A DNA stretch of 64,000 bases from Pristionchus mayeri. Taxonomy: Eukaryota; Nematoda; Chromadorea; Rhabditida; Neodiplogasteridae. Of this stretch, positions 1 to 12,006 are shown one piece after another. The first letter of the stretch is position 1. Each line of letters opens with the position of its first letter. Where the stretch lies: contig BTRK01000004.1 in the NCBI GenBank assembly GCA_036245805.1, positions 31,357,541 to 31,421,540 on the forward strand. The letters are read 5' to 3'. A program made the translations under genes and the position numbers. The notes under the pieces are model-generated. The model ran no database searches. It was not told the DNA's origin and was given only the letters and a program-made list of their open reading frames with translations.

Positions 1-2
1 AA

Positions 3-2768
3 TTGTCATTCGATGTTATCGCCCTTCAAGAGACTCGCCGAACTGGCTTTACTTCTATGACTCTATCGCAATCCAACCATCTATTCCACGCTTACGGCTT
101 ACGATCACTATATGGAACAGGATTTCTAATTCATTCGAAATGGGCAGCTCATGCCGATTTCCACTATCTGACCGACCGCCTCTCATATCTCGATATCGAC
201 AAAATGGGATTGAGGATCGTATCAATTTACCTTCCAACAAGCGCCTCTCCCGATGCTGACTATGAGTGTGTTTTGAATGAACTGCAGACACTGTTAGACG
301 CTCCCTCCAGTCGTGCTCACCTACCGGGTGTTGGGAGACGTCGAGTGGTTGTCTGCGGTGATTTCAATTGCAAGGTTGGATCACGGCTGGCCAAACATGA
401 AGAGTGGATAGGGAGACACGGACTCGGAATGCGTAATGAAAGAGGACAAGTTCTGGGAGACTTTTGTTGCGCTAATAAATTGAAGATCATGAATACGAGA
501 TTTGACAAGCGAGAGAGTCGCAAGTGGTCATGGCAATCACCTGGTATGAAAACGAAAAATTTGATCGATTTCATACTCTGCCAGGATCCTTCACTTTTTC
601 TTGATGTCTCCATAGTTGGATCTCACTCGTTCTCGTCCGATCATCGCCTTATTATGGCCAGAATACGAATCAATCAGAAAGAACGAAAGCGACACCGACC
701 ACCAAGAATCAATCAGAGACTGTCAATTCCTGCATTCGCAGCATCTATGGCAAGCCAGCAAACCAATCTATCAAACTGCCAGGAGATCGTGAGTTCGATG
801 AAAAACATAGCGGCAACTTGCATGATTCCTGATCCGAAACCCAAGAGATTAAGCTACAAGACGGAACAATTGATGAGAAGTAGAAACATGCTACGAAAGC
901 AACCTCCTACCGCACTGAATAGGATAAATCTAGCTGTGACTAGCAAAGCTCTAAGGTTCTCTCTCAATGACGATCTACATCGACGGCATGTGCTGTTTGT
1001 CGAGGAGGCGGTACGGTACGGTAGAAGCACGAAATTGGCTCTACGTAAATCAGAAATTGGAAGAACTACGTTAAGTAGACTAATGAAAGATGATGGAAGT
1101 GTAGCCGCCAATAGAAGCCAAGTATCCCAAACAGTTCAATCGTACTATAGCCGCCTATACTCATCAACTATTCAAATCGCCCAATCAAAATACGGTAGCG
1201 ATGACACATTTCCTTCGATCCTCTCAAGTGAAATTATGTTGGCTATAGCTCGATTAAAGAATGGAAAAGCTCCAGGCCAAGACAAGATAAGTGCAGAAAT
1301 GATAAAGGCAAGTGCGGAGACTCTAACGAAACACTTCCTCGTATTGTTTAACGAGTGGATCGAAAGGGAGGAGATTCCCGACGAGCTCTCAGATTCGACA
1401 ATTTCATTGATATTCAAAAAAGGATCGCCACTCGAGATAGGAAATTACCGCCCAATAGCCCTGATGAACTTGACATACAAGCTCTTCACCTCAGTTATCG
1501 ACAATCGTATTAAAATGATACTATCAGAGAACCAGCCGAGTGAGCAAGCAGGATTTCGTCGAAACTATTCAACCACTGATCACATATTCACTCTCTCGGA
1601 GCTAATCAGCAAGTCAAATGAGTATCAGTTTTCTCTATATTTAATATTCATTGACTACCGAAAAGCTTTCGACTCGGTAGAATTCCATCATGTTTGGGAG
1701 GCTCTGAATAATCAAGGCGTTCATAGCAAGATCATAAATACTCTAAGTGCAATCTATTCCAAAGCAAAAGTCTCGGTGAGAGTTGGCAGTGATCGAGTAC
1801 CTGTCGACATTCGGAGAGGAGTACGCCAAGGGGATCCGATTAGCCCGCACTTATTCAATGCAGTATTGGAGGGAATATTTCGAAGAATGGATTGGTCAGC
1901 CTATGGAGTGAATGTAAACGGCCAGCGAATGAACCACCTTCGCTACGCCGATGACGTAGTTCTCATATCTCACAATGCAACCGAAAGCAATACTATGTTG
2001 CAAGAACTATCAAGAAGAAGCAAAGAGGTTGGCTTGGAGAGCAACATAGGCAAAACAGTCATAATGTCCAATACAACACGAGTCCCTATGTTCATCGGCA
2101 ATGATCGAATAAATTACGCTGATTCATTCATATATTTGGGCACGCGTCTATCGTTTGATCAAACTCTCTCTCTTGAAATTAATAGAAGAATAGGAGGATC
2201 TTGGAGAGCCTATAACAAGTTCATCAACTTCTTTACGAATCGGAGATGCGCCGTTGGGCTGAAAGTACGCCTTTTCCGAATGTGCGTCGAGCCTTCGCTA
2301 ACTTACGGAAGTAAAACTTGGAGCACCACAGCAAGAGACAGAAAACGGCTCATTGTTGCTCAAAGAAACATGATGCGCAAGATGATTGGAGTAAGCCGAA
2401 TGGACCGAATATCAAACGCAACGCTGTCTCAACGTGTCCCTTTAACCGTTATCCGAGTTCGAGTAATGATAAGGAAGAGGAGATGGGCGGAGAGACTAGC
2501 CACCTTAACCGATGATCGTTGGTCCAAGAGAGTGTACGAGTGGATTCCGTGGGATTGCACAAGACCCGTTGGACGCCCTAGAGTCAGATGGAGAGACGAA
2601 CTCACTAAAGAACACGGTGTACACTGGCAACGCGTATACAGGGAAAACCCGACTGAATGGAAGACTGGCATTGTTCGACAGGCCTCTGCCTTGACGCTCG
2701 AACAAATGATTATGATTATAATGATTATGATTATGACAAATAAATTTCATTTGGGTGGTGATCAATGA
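3..2768 (+). mobile_element. RTE-type non-LTR retrotransposon ORF, 5' end cut by window
   Basis: One open frame of about 921 codons encodes an APE-type endonuclease followed by a reverse transcriptase. Endonuclease motifs are LQETR near residue 9, GDFNCK near 118 and SDHRL near 212. The reverse transcriptase shows DYRKAFDS near 550 and the catalytic YADDVVLIS near 648. The C-terminal part, rich in R/W with VGRPRVRWRDE, is typical of RTE-like elements. The frame runs into an ATTATGATT-type simple repeat at about 2703-2740, the kind of 3' tail seen in the RTE clade. No stop or frameshift interrupts it, so it may be a young copy. The frame is already open at the window edge, so the true start and any 5' UTR lie outside. 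It differs from the LINE pieces at 27-31 kb. Confidence 0.9.
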
Positions 2769-3580
2769 ATGCTCTCACAGAGAGGAACGAGATGGTGTAA
2801 GCATCTGAAAAGACGATACTATGAATCGAAATTTCTATGTTTGAGTCACGCCAACTTTGCGGTACAGGGATAAATATTATAACAATTGGGAGCTATTTCC
2901 TTGTTTTCCACGCTTCTTGAAGCGGCCCGTTGATATAATAAGATAGGAATGAGAAATGGAAGTCAGGAAGAGCGAAAGAGAATCAAAACAAGCGTCATCC
3001 AACTACACGAGATCCCATCTTGTATGGCTTCACCACTATACTACTTCACACGAGACTTGATAGTGAGCCTCTCTCTTCCTCTCCTCCCCTTTCCCCTCCA
3101 TATCATCCCCCATAACGGGTTCTCCATGGAAACAGGCGAATTTCGTGCGGCAACAGGCTCATTTCTGCGCGATTTCCATTAGAATATCTGAATACTTTGA
3201 CCCAACTCATAGTTCACTTACTCGGTGTACTCGACTCATAGTTCACTTACTCGGTGTACTAATATTTATTTTTGTTGCATTATCAATTTTTCGTACTAAA
3301 ATTGGACAAATTTAAAGATGCCTATCCTATCCCTATTCTTCTTTTCTCAACCTGAAGAAGTTAACAAAATAATGTGAGTTAATTTTGTATCTAGGAAGCA
3401 TAAGTGAACATTATTTTTGCAGTATTACTACGTCGGATTCCAGCCCACAACTCAAGAACTGCCAAGAAGGGATGAACTAGAGACTCTGGTAAGGAGTGCT
3501 ATTAGGAAGTGGCTCACCTCATTCCCCACATTCTCTCGCCGTCGCTGATTGAAGATAGAGCATGCGACATAAGGAGAGTC
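2769..3580. other. Intergenic stretch between LINE and first gene
   Basis: No convincing gene is visible. A possible exon lies at 3424-3491, flanked by CAG and GTAAGG and reading YYYVGFQPTTQELPRRDELE; it could be a 5' exon of the next gene but its phase was not confirmed. A 29 bp tandem duplication lies at 3205-3261. Confidence 0.4.
3205..3261. repeat. 29 bp tandem duplication
   Basis: Two adjacent near-identical copies of a 29 bp unit that starts ACTCATAGTTCACTTACTCG are seen directly. It is probably a local slippage duplication. Confidence 0.85.
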
Positions 3581-3591
3581 GATTTTACAAT

Positions 3592-4455
3592 ATGGAGAGT
3601 GTGAAACATTCCGAAAGTCGAATTATTGCAGTGCAAGAAAGTGTTGAGCACGACCGCGATCGGACTGACTCAGGAATCCATCTCCGATTTCGAACACAGG
3701 TTAGAATAATCTGATATGAATACACGCAGACAAGATTGGTGGGATAGAATCTAATACGTATGGAAAAGTGGATTTTTGACAATTAGGAGAACAACCCTTG
3801 CCGAACAACCAAACGCAAAAGATAAAAATAGAATGTAGGATGGCTTAATGAGAAATGTTCTATTGATTTCTATCTTTCTCTTTTCATTCAAGCAAAGCAG
3901 TAAGAACAATACGGAGTATGGGATCGTCATTCTCAAATGAGTCTCTACGTAAAACAGGTTGGAATTCAACAATTTTTTTCACAGAATTTATTCCAGCAAT
4001 GCTAATCATTCTTCCCAGTGAGTATCACCATCGGTTCGATGACTACGAAGATGAGGAAGGAGGCTACAACATAGCCGAGTCGTAAGCCCCGCCCCCATTT
4101 CTAGGTTGATCATGTATTATGTTCTTACGGTTGCGTTACAGTTCTTTGTATGCTATTTGACTTGTTATGTTTTGTTACGAAATAAAAGTAACACCACTCA
4201 TTGCTCTTGCAATTCGCATTATTTTCCTGATATTGGTCTTCCTTCTCTCTCGATCTATGCAAGACTCGAACTCTCCTTTTCTTCTGCTTTCTCTTTCCGA
4301 TCGCTCACTTCTGTGATCGACTATCCTTCGTGATGAGTCCCTCATCGCCGTATCCTTTACCCCTTAATGTGATCTTTTTTATTAGTCCCTCTTGGAAGCG
4401 TATAATTTTCTTTATCGCATTCCTGTTGGTGGGATAATTGCAAAATGAAAAAAGC

Positions 4456-4498
<43 letters not shown>

Positions 4499-7400
4499 CA
4501 ATTCGAATTCTCCCCGTCCCTATCTGTTTGAGAGAGCTAACGAGAATCAACAAGCTTGTACCCGATATCACATGCAAATTGATCGTTGGCAACTCATCAC
4601 GCTCCAAATTTGATCGTCGCCCTCCGATTTGCATCCGACTAAAGACTCCTTGTGCATTTGCATGCCTACTCGTCGTTCATCCAATCAGTCCCATTCACTT
4701 ACAACTTCCCTCTCCTTCCTAGCTCCTCCTCCTCTTTTCTTGTACTTGAATTTTCGTCATAATTTCTATCAAATTTTGCTTAATTAGTTCACTAATTATG
4801 CAGGGATGTTCATTGTGACTCCTCTGGATCTCTCGCCCTCTGCTCGATTCGAGCACGTTCGCGAGTTGGCGATGCAGTCGTCCCCCGATGGAATGGTGGG
4901 CTATCTTTTACCTTTCTTAATGGTCTTCTCTCTCATCGTAAACTGAGTAGTACCGGGTTGTAGGATAACTGCGAGTGATTTGATCGAGTGTTGTCAACAG
5001 GATTATTTACATAAGAGCCTAGGTTTGCGGAAACCCTTGTGTGTTCTTACCACATCCAATTGCGCTGTACTGTATGCAAATTTTCAATTATTTATCGTAA
5101 TTCAGTTTTACTGTTTCAGCAAGACTACTACTACAAGCCGGACGGGGAGGAGCACCATTACCGTGCTCGGCAGAGGTTCATCAATCTCAGAGGAAGAACC
5201 ACCTTTTGGAGGAAGAAAATTTAAGGTGAGCATGGTGGGCAGATGTGCCAGAATTCGCAAATTTTGTTTCACTTTGGTTTGCTATTGGTATGGGCTAGAA
5301 AAACGGAGGAGATAGCGGCGTTGGCGCTTCTTGTGGATATTCATTGGCTCTCTTTCCAGCCGGATCTGGATTCGTTTTTCCCGCAGACGAGAACAGTAGG
5401 TACAGTATGCAGGTGAGGTTTGAGTAATCTTTATCCATTGATCCTGAACTGATCGTTGATCTTTGATCAGATCGTGAAGAACATCGAGGAGCTGAGCTCA
5501 CTGGCTGCCTGCAAACGTGGGTCTTCTTATACAGTACTTGGGAATTGATCTTTGATCTCTTTAGCCTACGCGCCCGTCCATCCTCGTGGTCTCTCCCTCT
5601 CCAGTTGCCCCGACGACAACAACAAGGAATTCTCCATCGCATTCACCGCTCCCGTCGAAATGCAACTCGATTTCGAGGTTATTCCATACTTTTGCCTTGT
5701 TTCCCGGTTCTCATTTGATCTTTGATCTTTGGTCGCAGTGATTGATATCGCTTGCAGTCGCTGCAGAAGACGGATGACAAGGTTTCGAGTGAGTACATCC
5801 TCCTCTACCACGACCTCTTCCTCTGGGGATACAAACTCTTCCTCACTCGAGAAGAAGTTGAGCTGATCTTTGACATTTGAACTCCCATTAGAAATTGCTG
5901 TGTTATCTGCCCCTTCATCGGTAGTTCTTAAACATTTGTTCTCTGATCCTTACTTTATATTTGCGTGATTGATCTTTGATCTCTCTTCAGGTGACTTCTA
6001 TTCTCTCACACTCATCAGCCAAGGTTTCAATGTGGAATTAGAAGGGAAGAGCGGTGAGCAGATTATGCTATTATCATTTCTACGTGCTCTCTCTCGTCAG
6101 TTAGGAAAATTAGAAGGTGCGAATTACTGTTTCAATCACTATTCCTAGCACTTTTTTATATTCCTTTTTCTGATTGCGCGTGCTCTTGAAAATGAAGTTG
6201 ATAACAAAGATAGTAGATCTTCAGTACCCCTCTGTCAGCTCAATATTTGAGGATTGTCCGATTACGGGATGCCCGATGTGTTCGATCCCCGTGTAGTCGA
6301 GGCTGAGCTGACCCTGCTCCATCAAGGGAAAGAAGAGAAGACAACGGAGTGTGAGCATATTTACATTCGGGACCCACTTTCGTACTTGATGTTTCGAACT
6401 CATCAATCAAATGGTTAGAAACTCCGATCCAACGTGATCTTTGATATTCAGTCGAGTTGTTCTACTCACCTGATCGTTCCCGCTATCCGGATCTCGTCGT
6501 CAAAAGACAATTCACTGAACAGGAACTGCAAAAATTCGGAGGTACCCAGTATATACTTATCTTCCGAAGACCTTTGAAAAATGCTGTGTATCAGAAAATT
6601 AGTATGAGTCTATTCAGATGATTCTGGCCAGCTCCACTTCTCTCTCCGACTCGTCATTCCTCGCTCGTTCTTCACTCTCGAATATCGATCTGCATTGGAC
6701 GAGCAGCCGTGATTCCAATATTTTCTTGAATGTACTATTGAGGGCCTGATTCGAGTTTTTTTGGAAACCTAAGATTGTTGATATTTTGAATTATCGATCG
6801 ACCAATTCCAGCCCCACCGCATCCGAGAAGACTCGGCAGAACGTGAATGCGATTCTGAATGGCCAGAAGCTGCGCGGCGTCGACGCGAAGATTACGGTAG
6901 GCTGAGATTATCGATTGAGCGATGCTAAATTAACACGATTCCTCTATTGATTGATCATCTCTTCCGCTTAATGTAACCGCGCGTCCTTGAGGGGTCTCGT
7001 GAAGCGTGCATCTGCCTCGATAAGTGCCCTACTCCCACGTATTCCGTGCACAAGTCAGCCTTCGCCAAGTGTTCGTTCGCAAGCAAACTCAAACTCAAGG
7101 CAAACTCAAGCAAACTCAAGGTTTGTCTTGCAATTAATTCAGGTCACTTTTTTATACTGCTTTAAATTGTATTATGACAGAAATTATTATTTTCTCTTTA
7201 TTGCTTTTCTAGTATAATTTTGTATCAACATGATTCCAGGGATCGAAGGTCGTGAAGATCGACGGAGTTTGCGACAGAATGCTCAGATTGGTGAGTAATT
7301 TCTATTGTTCAATGGGAAAGCTGTCCATAGATACTTCGATGGCATCATTTTTCGATACTTCGATGGCATCATTTTTCGATACTTCGATGGCATCATCGAT

Positions 7401-8800
7401 CACTCCTAGGTGATTCCCATCGCCTACGGTGCCATGCCCTCACTGCCGGACAAGGGTCTCTACCACAGGCGATTGGTCGCCGGTCTCTGGGCCGTCTTTG
7501 GGGTGAGTCGATCGTCCCATGATACGGTAGTCGTTCTGTTGGTAGTGAAGCCGAACCATGAAGCTTTTTTAATGAGGATACTGTATCGGAAGTGATTATT
7601 GTTGAGATGAGATTCCATGTTACAGAAGTCTATCCTCTACAGCGCCTTTTCACACTGGGAGCGAGAAGTATGCAACAGGGCTCTCGCGATGGACGTAAGT
7701 ATCGGCAAAAGATGACATGATCATATCTTTCTTCTGAATGCGGGATCTTTTAGTCACAAGGGCAAATCAAGCTAGCATTGAAAACCATCATTCGAAAGAA
7801 ATCTTTACATACGCGAAGGTGATAGATTTACATACGTGTGTATTTATTTATCGTGCGCCACAGGGGTGACTTAACAAGTGCAGAAAGTTCGAAAGTAAAG
7901 AATGGGGTGTCGTAAGGGGATAAAGATCAAAGACGAATCCTCCCTTGCAGCTTCGCGACCCTTCCTCGTCGATGGTGGATCTGCTGCATCTGCTGCAGTG
8001 CACGTGGTCGATGCCGGAGAAGGAATTCCCAGTGGCCAGGAGAATCACCATCGGAGTACTCGCTGAGATGGTGAGGAGAGAGGGGTTTTGGGCACTTCTT
8101 CGATATTTGACCCACCCCCCCCCCATCCCCTCCCACTCATCTCTCGATATCTCTCTCTGATTTTCGGCCACACTACCCCTCTGCGATGGGAGGGGTATGA
8201 AAAATGATGAGGTAGGGGGGGGGGGGGGGGTTGGCCAAATATCGAAGAAGTGCCAGGGTTTTGATCCAGGGCATGCCAAGAGTTGTCCTTCTTATCAAGA
8301 GGGAAAGTGGGAACTTTAGTGAATGATGTTGACTGTTGTATGAAACGTAGTGTACTCTCTAGATTTGAGAGGCTTGCATCGAGGAATCTTTAATAGTGAA
8401 GATCCGTTTTGCAGGCGCACCTCAACACTCGCTCCAGTCTGCAGCAGTGGGTTACCGAGTCGGTTCGTATCTTTTCATGGGGTATCAAAGGGTACTGGAG
8501 ACAGCTGTAGAAAATATCTTATTCTAGTACTGTAGTATTCCGTAATGAATTCGATGCTTGTGAGGTGCTTCCTCATCTGGAGGAGAGCTGCTGCGGGAGC
8601 GAGCACGTGGCCAGCATCCTCACGCTATTCCATAAGGTAGATCAGGCTCTTCTTCATCCGTCACTTAGCTTTGCCCATTGAGTTTTCCCCTATCTCAGGT
8701 GATGAAGACAGTGCCCAGAGTGGAGAAGAAGATCGTACCCCTGATAGTGTGTGACTGGCGATCGAGAACTGAGGAGGAATCATCGACTGACCTACCGTAG
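3592..8800 (+). CDS. Intron-rich gene, product not recognised
   Basis: A chain of about 17 or more short exons with GT/AG boundaries and matching phases runs to a TAG at 8798-8800. Readable exons include 4803-4895 (frame with HCDSSGSLALCSIRARSR), 5123-5224 (ending HLLEEENL), 5300-5393 (IAALALLVDIHWLSFQPDLD), 5471-5520, 5570-5677, 6250-6415, 6450-6541, 6620-6709, 6814-6895, an exon near 6990 (ACICLDKCPTPTYSVHKSAF), 7240-7291, 7411-7501 and 8700-8800. An apparent stop after LDEQP at 6709 is avoided if the GT just before it is a donor, and the phases across that junction agree. The 5' end is uncertain: an ATG at 3592 opens a frame but does not join cleanly in phase to the exon at about 3993. No known domain was recognised. 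Several introns carry the GATCTTTGATC motif. Confidence 0.6.
4457..4492. repeat. (CT)n microsatellite
   Basis: About 17 CT dinucleotides lie in an intron of the 3592-8800 gene. The long Ser/Leu frames across it are artefacts of the repeat. Confidence 0.9.
7330..7397. repeat. 24 bp tandem repeat, about three copies, intronic
   Basis: The unit ATACTTCGATGGCATCATTT plus four bases is repeated nearly exactly about three times in the intron just before the exon at 7411. Confidence 0.85.
8086..8265. mobile_element. Short MITE with GGGCACTTCTTCGATA termini
   Basis: The two ends are inverted copies of GGGCACTTCTTCGATATTTG and both run into C or G homopolymers (about 8107-8117 and 8213-8231). The outer flanks share a GGGTTT direct repeat, a possible target duplication. 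It lies in an intron of the 3592-8800 gene. A related copy is at 50260-50404. Confidence 0.6.
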
Positions 8801-9160
8801 TTCCCCATTATCCTCCCCCACACAAATTGTTTCGTAATCTTGTTTTGTTATTTTTGTCAGTTCTTGCAAAGAAATGAAGTTTTCACGTTTTATTAACTCG
8901 AGCACATAAATTATCAAAGAATGCCCTACAAAGAGAAACTACTAGATATGAAACTATATTTCGTGATGTAGAGAGAGTTGGGAAGAATAAAACAGGAGAA
9001 ATAATGAAGGCTCTTCGTGCAGTATTGTATAATATGTTGTAGAGGGAGAAAAAAAGAATGGACGAGGCTGATGATGAGTAACGACATCCAATAGCACTAG
9101 ACGAATGCATTTCATATGTTTATTACACAATTGAAAAGTGTTTAGATACAAACCACGACG
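8801..9160. other. Convergent intergenic region
   Basis: This is the gap between the stops of the + strand gene (8800) and the minus strand peptidase homolog (9161). It is AT-rich and presumably holds both 3' UTRs. No further gene is seen. Confidence 0.6.
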
Positions 9161-10199
9161 TCATTTCATATCATGGAGGGTGATGCGAATGATGGTGGCG
9201 ACGATGTGAGAGAGTAGAGGAACGGTGATCTTCTCACTGAGGGGAGGAATATGGATGGCGAGAGCCTTCGAGTTGTCGTTGCACAGCGAGAGATAGTAGG
9301 CGAAGCCGAGGAGGTATCTGCAGTTAAGACAACTCAGGGATAAAGGAACTATTACTGACCACTTTCAACGAGAAAAATAATGCACATCTCATCAGGTTTT
9401 TCATTGGACAGAAAAAGAATGAATGACGAAGAAACTCGCTGACCTTCCGGGGTTGTCGCTGCACTCGATCTCCAGCTCTCTCCACAGCTTATTCGTCTTC
9501 TTCACAATACGCTTCACATTGATAGAAGTTCTCAGCGTCTGGTCCAGATTGTCGATGCACTTGTTGCCGACTGGCACGAGTCCTGAACAATGTTCACAAA
9601 TATAACTCGCCAGATCGCTAAGGGTAAATTTTTAAAGGGATTCTAATAAATTCAGAAAGTAAATGGAAATTAACGGAATTTGTATAAGGTGTTGCTAGAT
9701 CTTACCGTCAGCGTCGAGTCTGCAGTATCCATCGGAGAAGGCCTGCTGCTCGACCCTCACACATCTGATGTCGGGGTGGACGCCGAGATGGACCACCAGC
9801 TACAAGGATTCAGTCATTCCACGGCCTCCATCATCAAGAACGTATAGATAAAGGTGAATGCACTGTCCAGAAGAGAAGATAGTGAGTGGCATATTACTAA
9901 CATCCGGTTTCTGCTCCGCCCACAGCATGGGTACCGTCTCCATCACTTCCGAGTAGACGACTTGCATCTCGTGCGTGAGCACCTCACAGGATATCCATTG
10001 AAAGAGTGCCTGGGAAGCATCAGTTGGAGGAGTCATTTCATATAGAATGCCTTGTTTTCAATTAGTTCAATCCAAGAAGACTAGTGCAGTCAATACATTA
10101 GAAATGAGCAGGAAAGTGTTGAACTACCTTGATGACGTCGGCTGATGGATTCGAGGTGACCGCGCCGAACGAACCGAAGCTCGTCACCAGCACTCTCTT
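9161..10199 (-). CDS. Pyroglutamyl-peptidase I (peptidase C15) homolog, catalytic Cys replaced
   Basis: Five exons on the minus strand follow the C15 fold in order: about 10128-10199 (LVTSFGSFGAVTSNPSA, the family's N-terminal G-F-G-x-F block), 9902-10009, 9709-9799 (LVVHLGVHPDIRCVRVEQQA), 9444-9583 and 9161-9317. The family removes N-terminal pyroglutamate using a Glu-Cys-His triad. The Glu (VRVEQQ) and His (AIHIPPL) are present. The Cys position, normally GRYLC, reads GRYLL across the 9444/9317 splice junction, so peptidase activity is not expected. The length, roughly 190 residues, matches the family. No in-frame ATG was found at the first exon: a stop lies just upstream, and a mariner-type element begins 30 bp beyond at 10230. 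The first exon may therefore have been separated or lost. Confidence 0.8.
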
Positions 10200-10686
10200 C
10201 TTAATTTTATGAATACTTTTGCATAACTATCAGGTTGGAAAGAAAGTAACGCTCGCTTTTCAAATTTTCGATTCTGAGATGCCCCGAGTTTTGTGTAGTC
10301 CTGATTATCGTATTGTTATGTACGTTTGTTGAGTGCTTGGATACTCAATCTATCGCACATTAGTTCAAGGCTATCCAATTAGAATTGAGACCACAGGATG
10401 AAGGCAAAGGTACATCGACCAAGAGTTGAGCTGATGACTTTTTGGCACAGAAATCAATTGAGAGCTATGATAGGGCAAGCATTACACCACACTCTAAAAG
10501 TACGATATACAGATGTCACAATACACCATGTAGATCCGGTTCTCTACGAAAGCCTGCCAGAAAATAACACTCATTTATGAACTTGACCCAAACTGAAAAT
10601 CAGCTAAAATTCTTGTCTTTATCGTGTATCCGTAAGCATAGATGTTTCGATATCAAGTGCAGTAAGACGAAAAGCACTTTTCATTC

Positions 10687-11329
10687 TTAAAAAAGGACTT
10701 CCACGAAAGGAGGGCAGCGCCTCCCACCACGACAATACTGCATTGTGATGACAGTACTGTGACCGCTCGAGAATTACGCAATAATCGCGCACTCGGCGCG
10801 CTCTCTCTTGCTCCGCCTCTCTCGCACTTTTCTTTTCTTTTGTTCGATTTGATGCCGTTAACATTATTAATTTCATTCTTATTTTGTTAATTAAGGCCAT
10901 AGGGAACGACGGGACGGGGGAACGTTGATGGGGGTCTTCATCTTTTTTTTGCATCTAGTTCGAATAGAAGTACCCCGTTTTATTAGCGTGCACTCGTTTC
11001 TATGATTGATATACTGTCTCAGCGCGCGGTGGAGCAAGGCACTTGTGGGTAACACATCCGCCTTGTAAGCATCGGGCCGGGGTTCGGATCCCCCTCTTGT
11101 CATGTACCTATTGCAGGATCCTTTTCGACTATTCAAATCCCAAAAATCAATGAGTAGAATACAGTATCTTAAATTCGCTTGCAGCGTCAATGAAAATTAG
11201 AAATTTTACTGCGCGATTCGTAGGCATCCGTAACACTTCGGACAAAGTGATACCTGATCGGGTAAGCGCCCCCGACACTTCCACGTTGCCAGTTTAGCTA
11301 CACAGAAGTTCGTGGAAGTCCTTTTTTAA
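10687..11329. mobile_element. Nested TIR element flanked by TTAA
   Basis: TTAAAAAAGGACTTCCACGA at 10687 is mirrored by its reverse complement ending at 11329. If TTAA is the target duplication, the element resembles piggyBac-type or other TTAA-inserting MITEs, but the palindromic TTAA makes the exact ends ambiguous. It is inserted inside the 10230-12006 element, so it is the younger of the two. Confidence 0.6.
11021..11103 (+). repeat. Degenerate tRNA-like (Pol III promoter) segment
   Basis: GGTTCGGATCC matches a tRNA B box and the upstream GTGGAGCAAGGC resembles an A box. An anticodon-loop-like CTTGTAA (TGT, Thr-like) lies between them. Only about two anticodon-stem pairs form, so this is a tRNA-derived remnant or SINE-like piece rather than a functional tRNA. 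It lies inside nested transposons. Confidence 0.35.
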
Positions 11330-12006
11330 CTTAAATTCGCGTTTATGTGAGCATATGATACATCTACCAAAATATGCATAATTCATCGTCTTGACCTTGA
11401 AATTTGAGCATCGAAATTCCAATATTCGACAAGTTCCTGTTCCCAGCATTGGTGAAAAGCCATCACTTTTGTGGTTAACTGTTAAAGCACCTCTTCATCT
11501 ATAAGCATTCGGCTGGGCAAAGTTCGGCTGGGCCATTTATGATATGTAGCACCATATTATGTAGTGGAAGCGCACTTATTTAGAAACCAGCCTGAATGAA
11601 CCTCGAAGCAGGACACGTATTCGCTTTAGAAGCGTTACCTTGTCTACGTGTGAATTCAATTCTTGGTAAATCGTGTTGTATTGATGCAGGCATGATCTCA
11701 GACGTATTATTCGAAAGTACTCCCAATGGGCTTCTCACTCCACTATATGCAAATGTACGGCTATTTTTCCCCGCGAAATACGAGTAGCAGAAACAATTTT
11801 TGGAAAAGTTGGAAAATATGACATTTGATAAAACTTGGATTTTCCGGATACTCAAAAGGCATGATGCCAATTGAACATATGCATACATTGCCTAAGTAAA
11901 CATCTATTACATGCTCCCGAGCTAGCTTTAGATCTTTAACGAAAACGATTTTAGGCGGGCTCAAACATCGTGTTTCAAATCGAGCGTTACTTTCTTTCCA
12001 GCCTAA

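Larger units (their letters stand above)
10230..12006. mobile_element. Tc1/mariner-type element, non-autonomous, 1777 bp
   Basis: The ends are inverted repeats of the form TYAGGYTGGAAAGAAAGTAA (left at 10230, right ending 12006), continuing with CGCTCG on both sides. Each end is flanked by TA, the superfamily's target duplication. No transposase motif was recognised inside. A second TIR element (10687-11329) with a tRNA-like segment is nested within. It abuts the 5' end of the pyroglutamyl-peptidase homolog and may separate it from its promoter or first exon. Confidence 0.8.

Noticed and set aside
4305..4722. Open frames across the CT-rich region on both strands
   Set aside because: They are created by the (CT)n microsatellite, with Ser/Leu or Arg/Glu runs and no splice context or conservation.
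3206..7397. CRISPR-like direct repeats (29 bp and 24 bp units)
   Set aside because: Copies are directly adjacent without spacers and the genome is eukaryotic; these are ordinary tandem repeats.
11021..11103. Functional tRNA-Thr gene
   Set aside because: The anticodon stem mostly fails to pair and no proper acceptor stem was found; kept only as a tRNA-like remnant.
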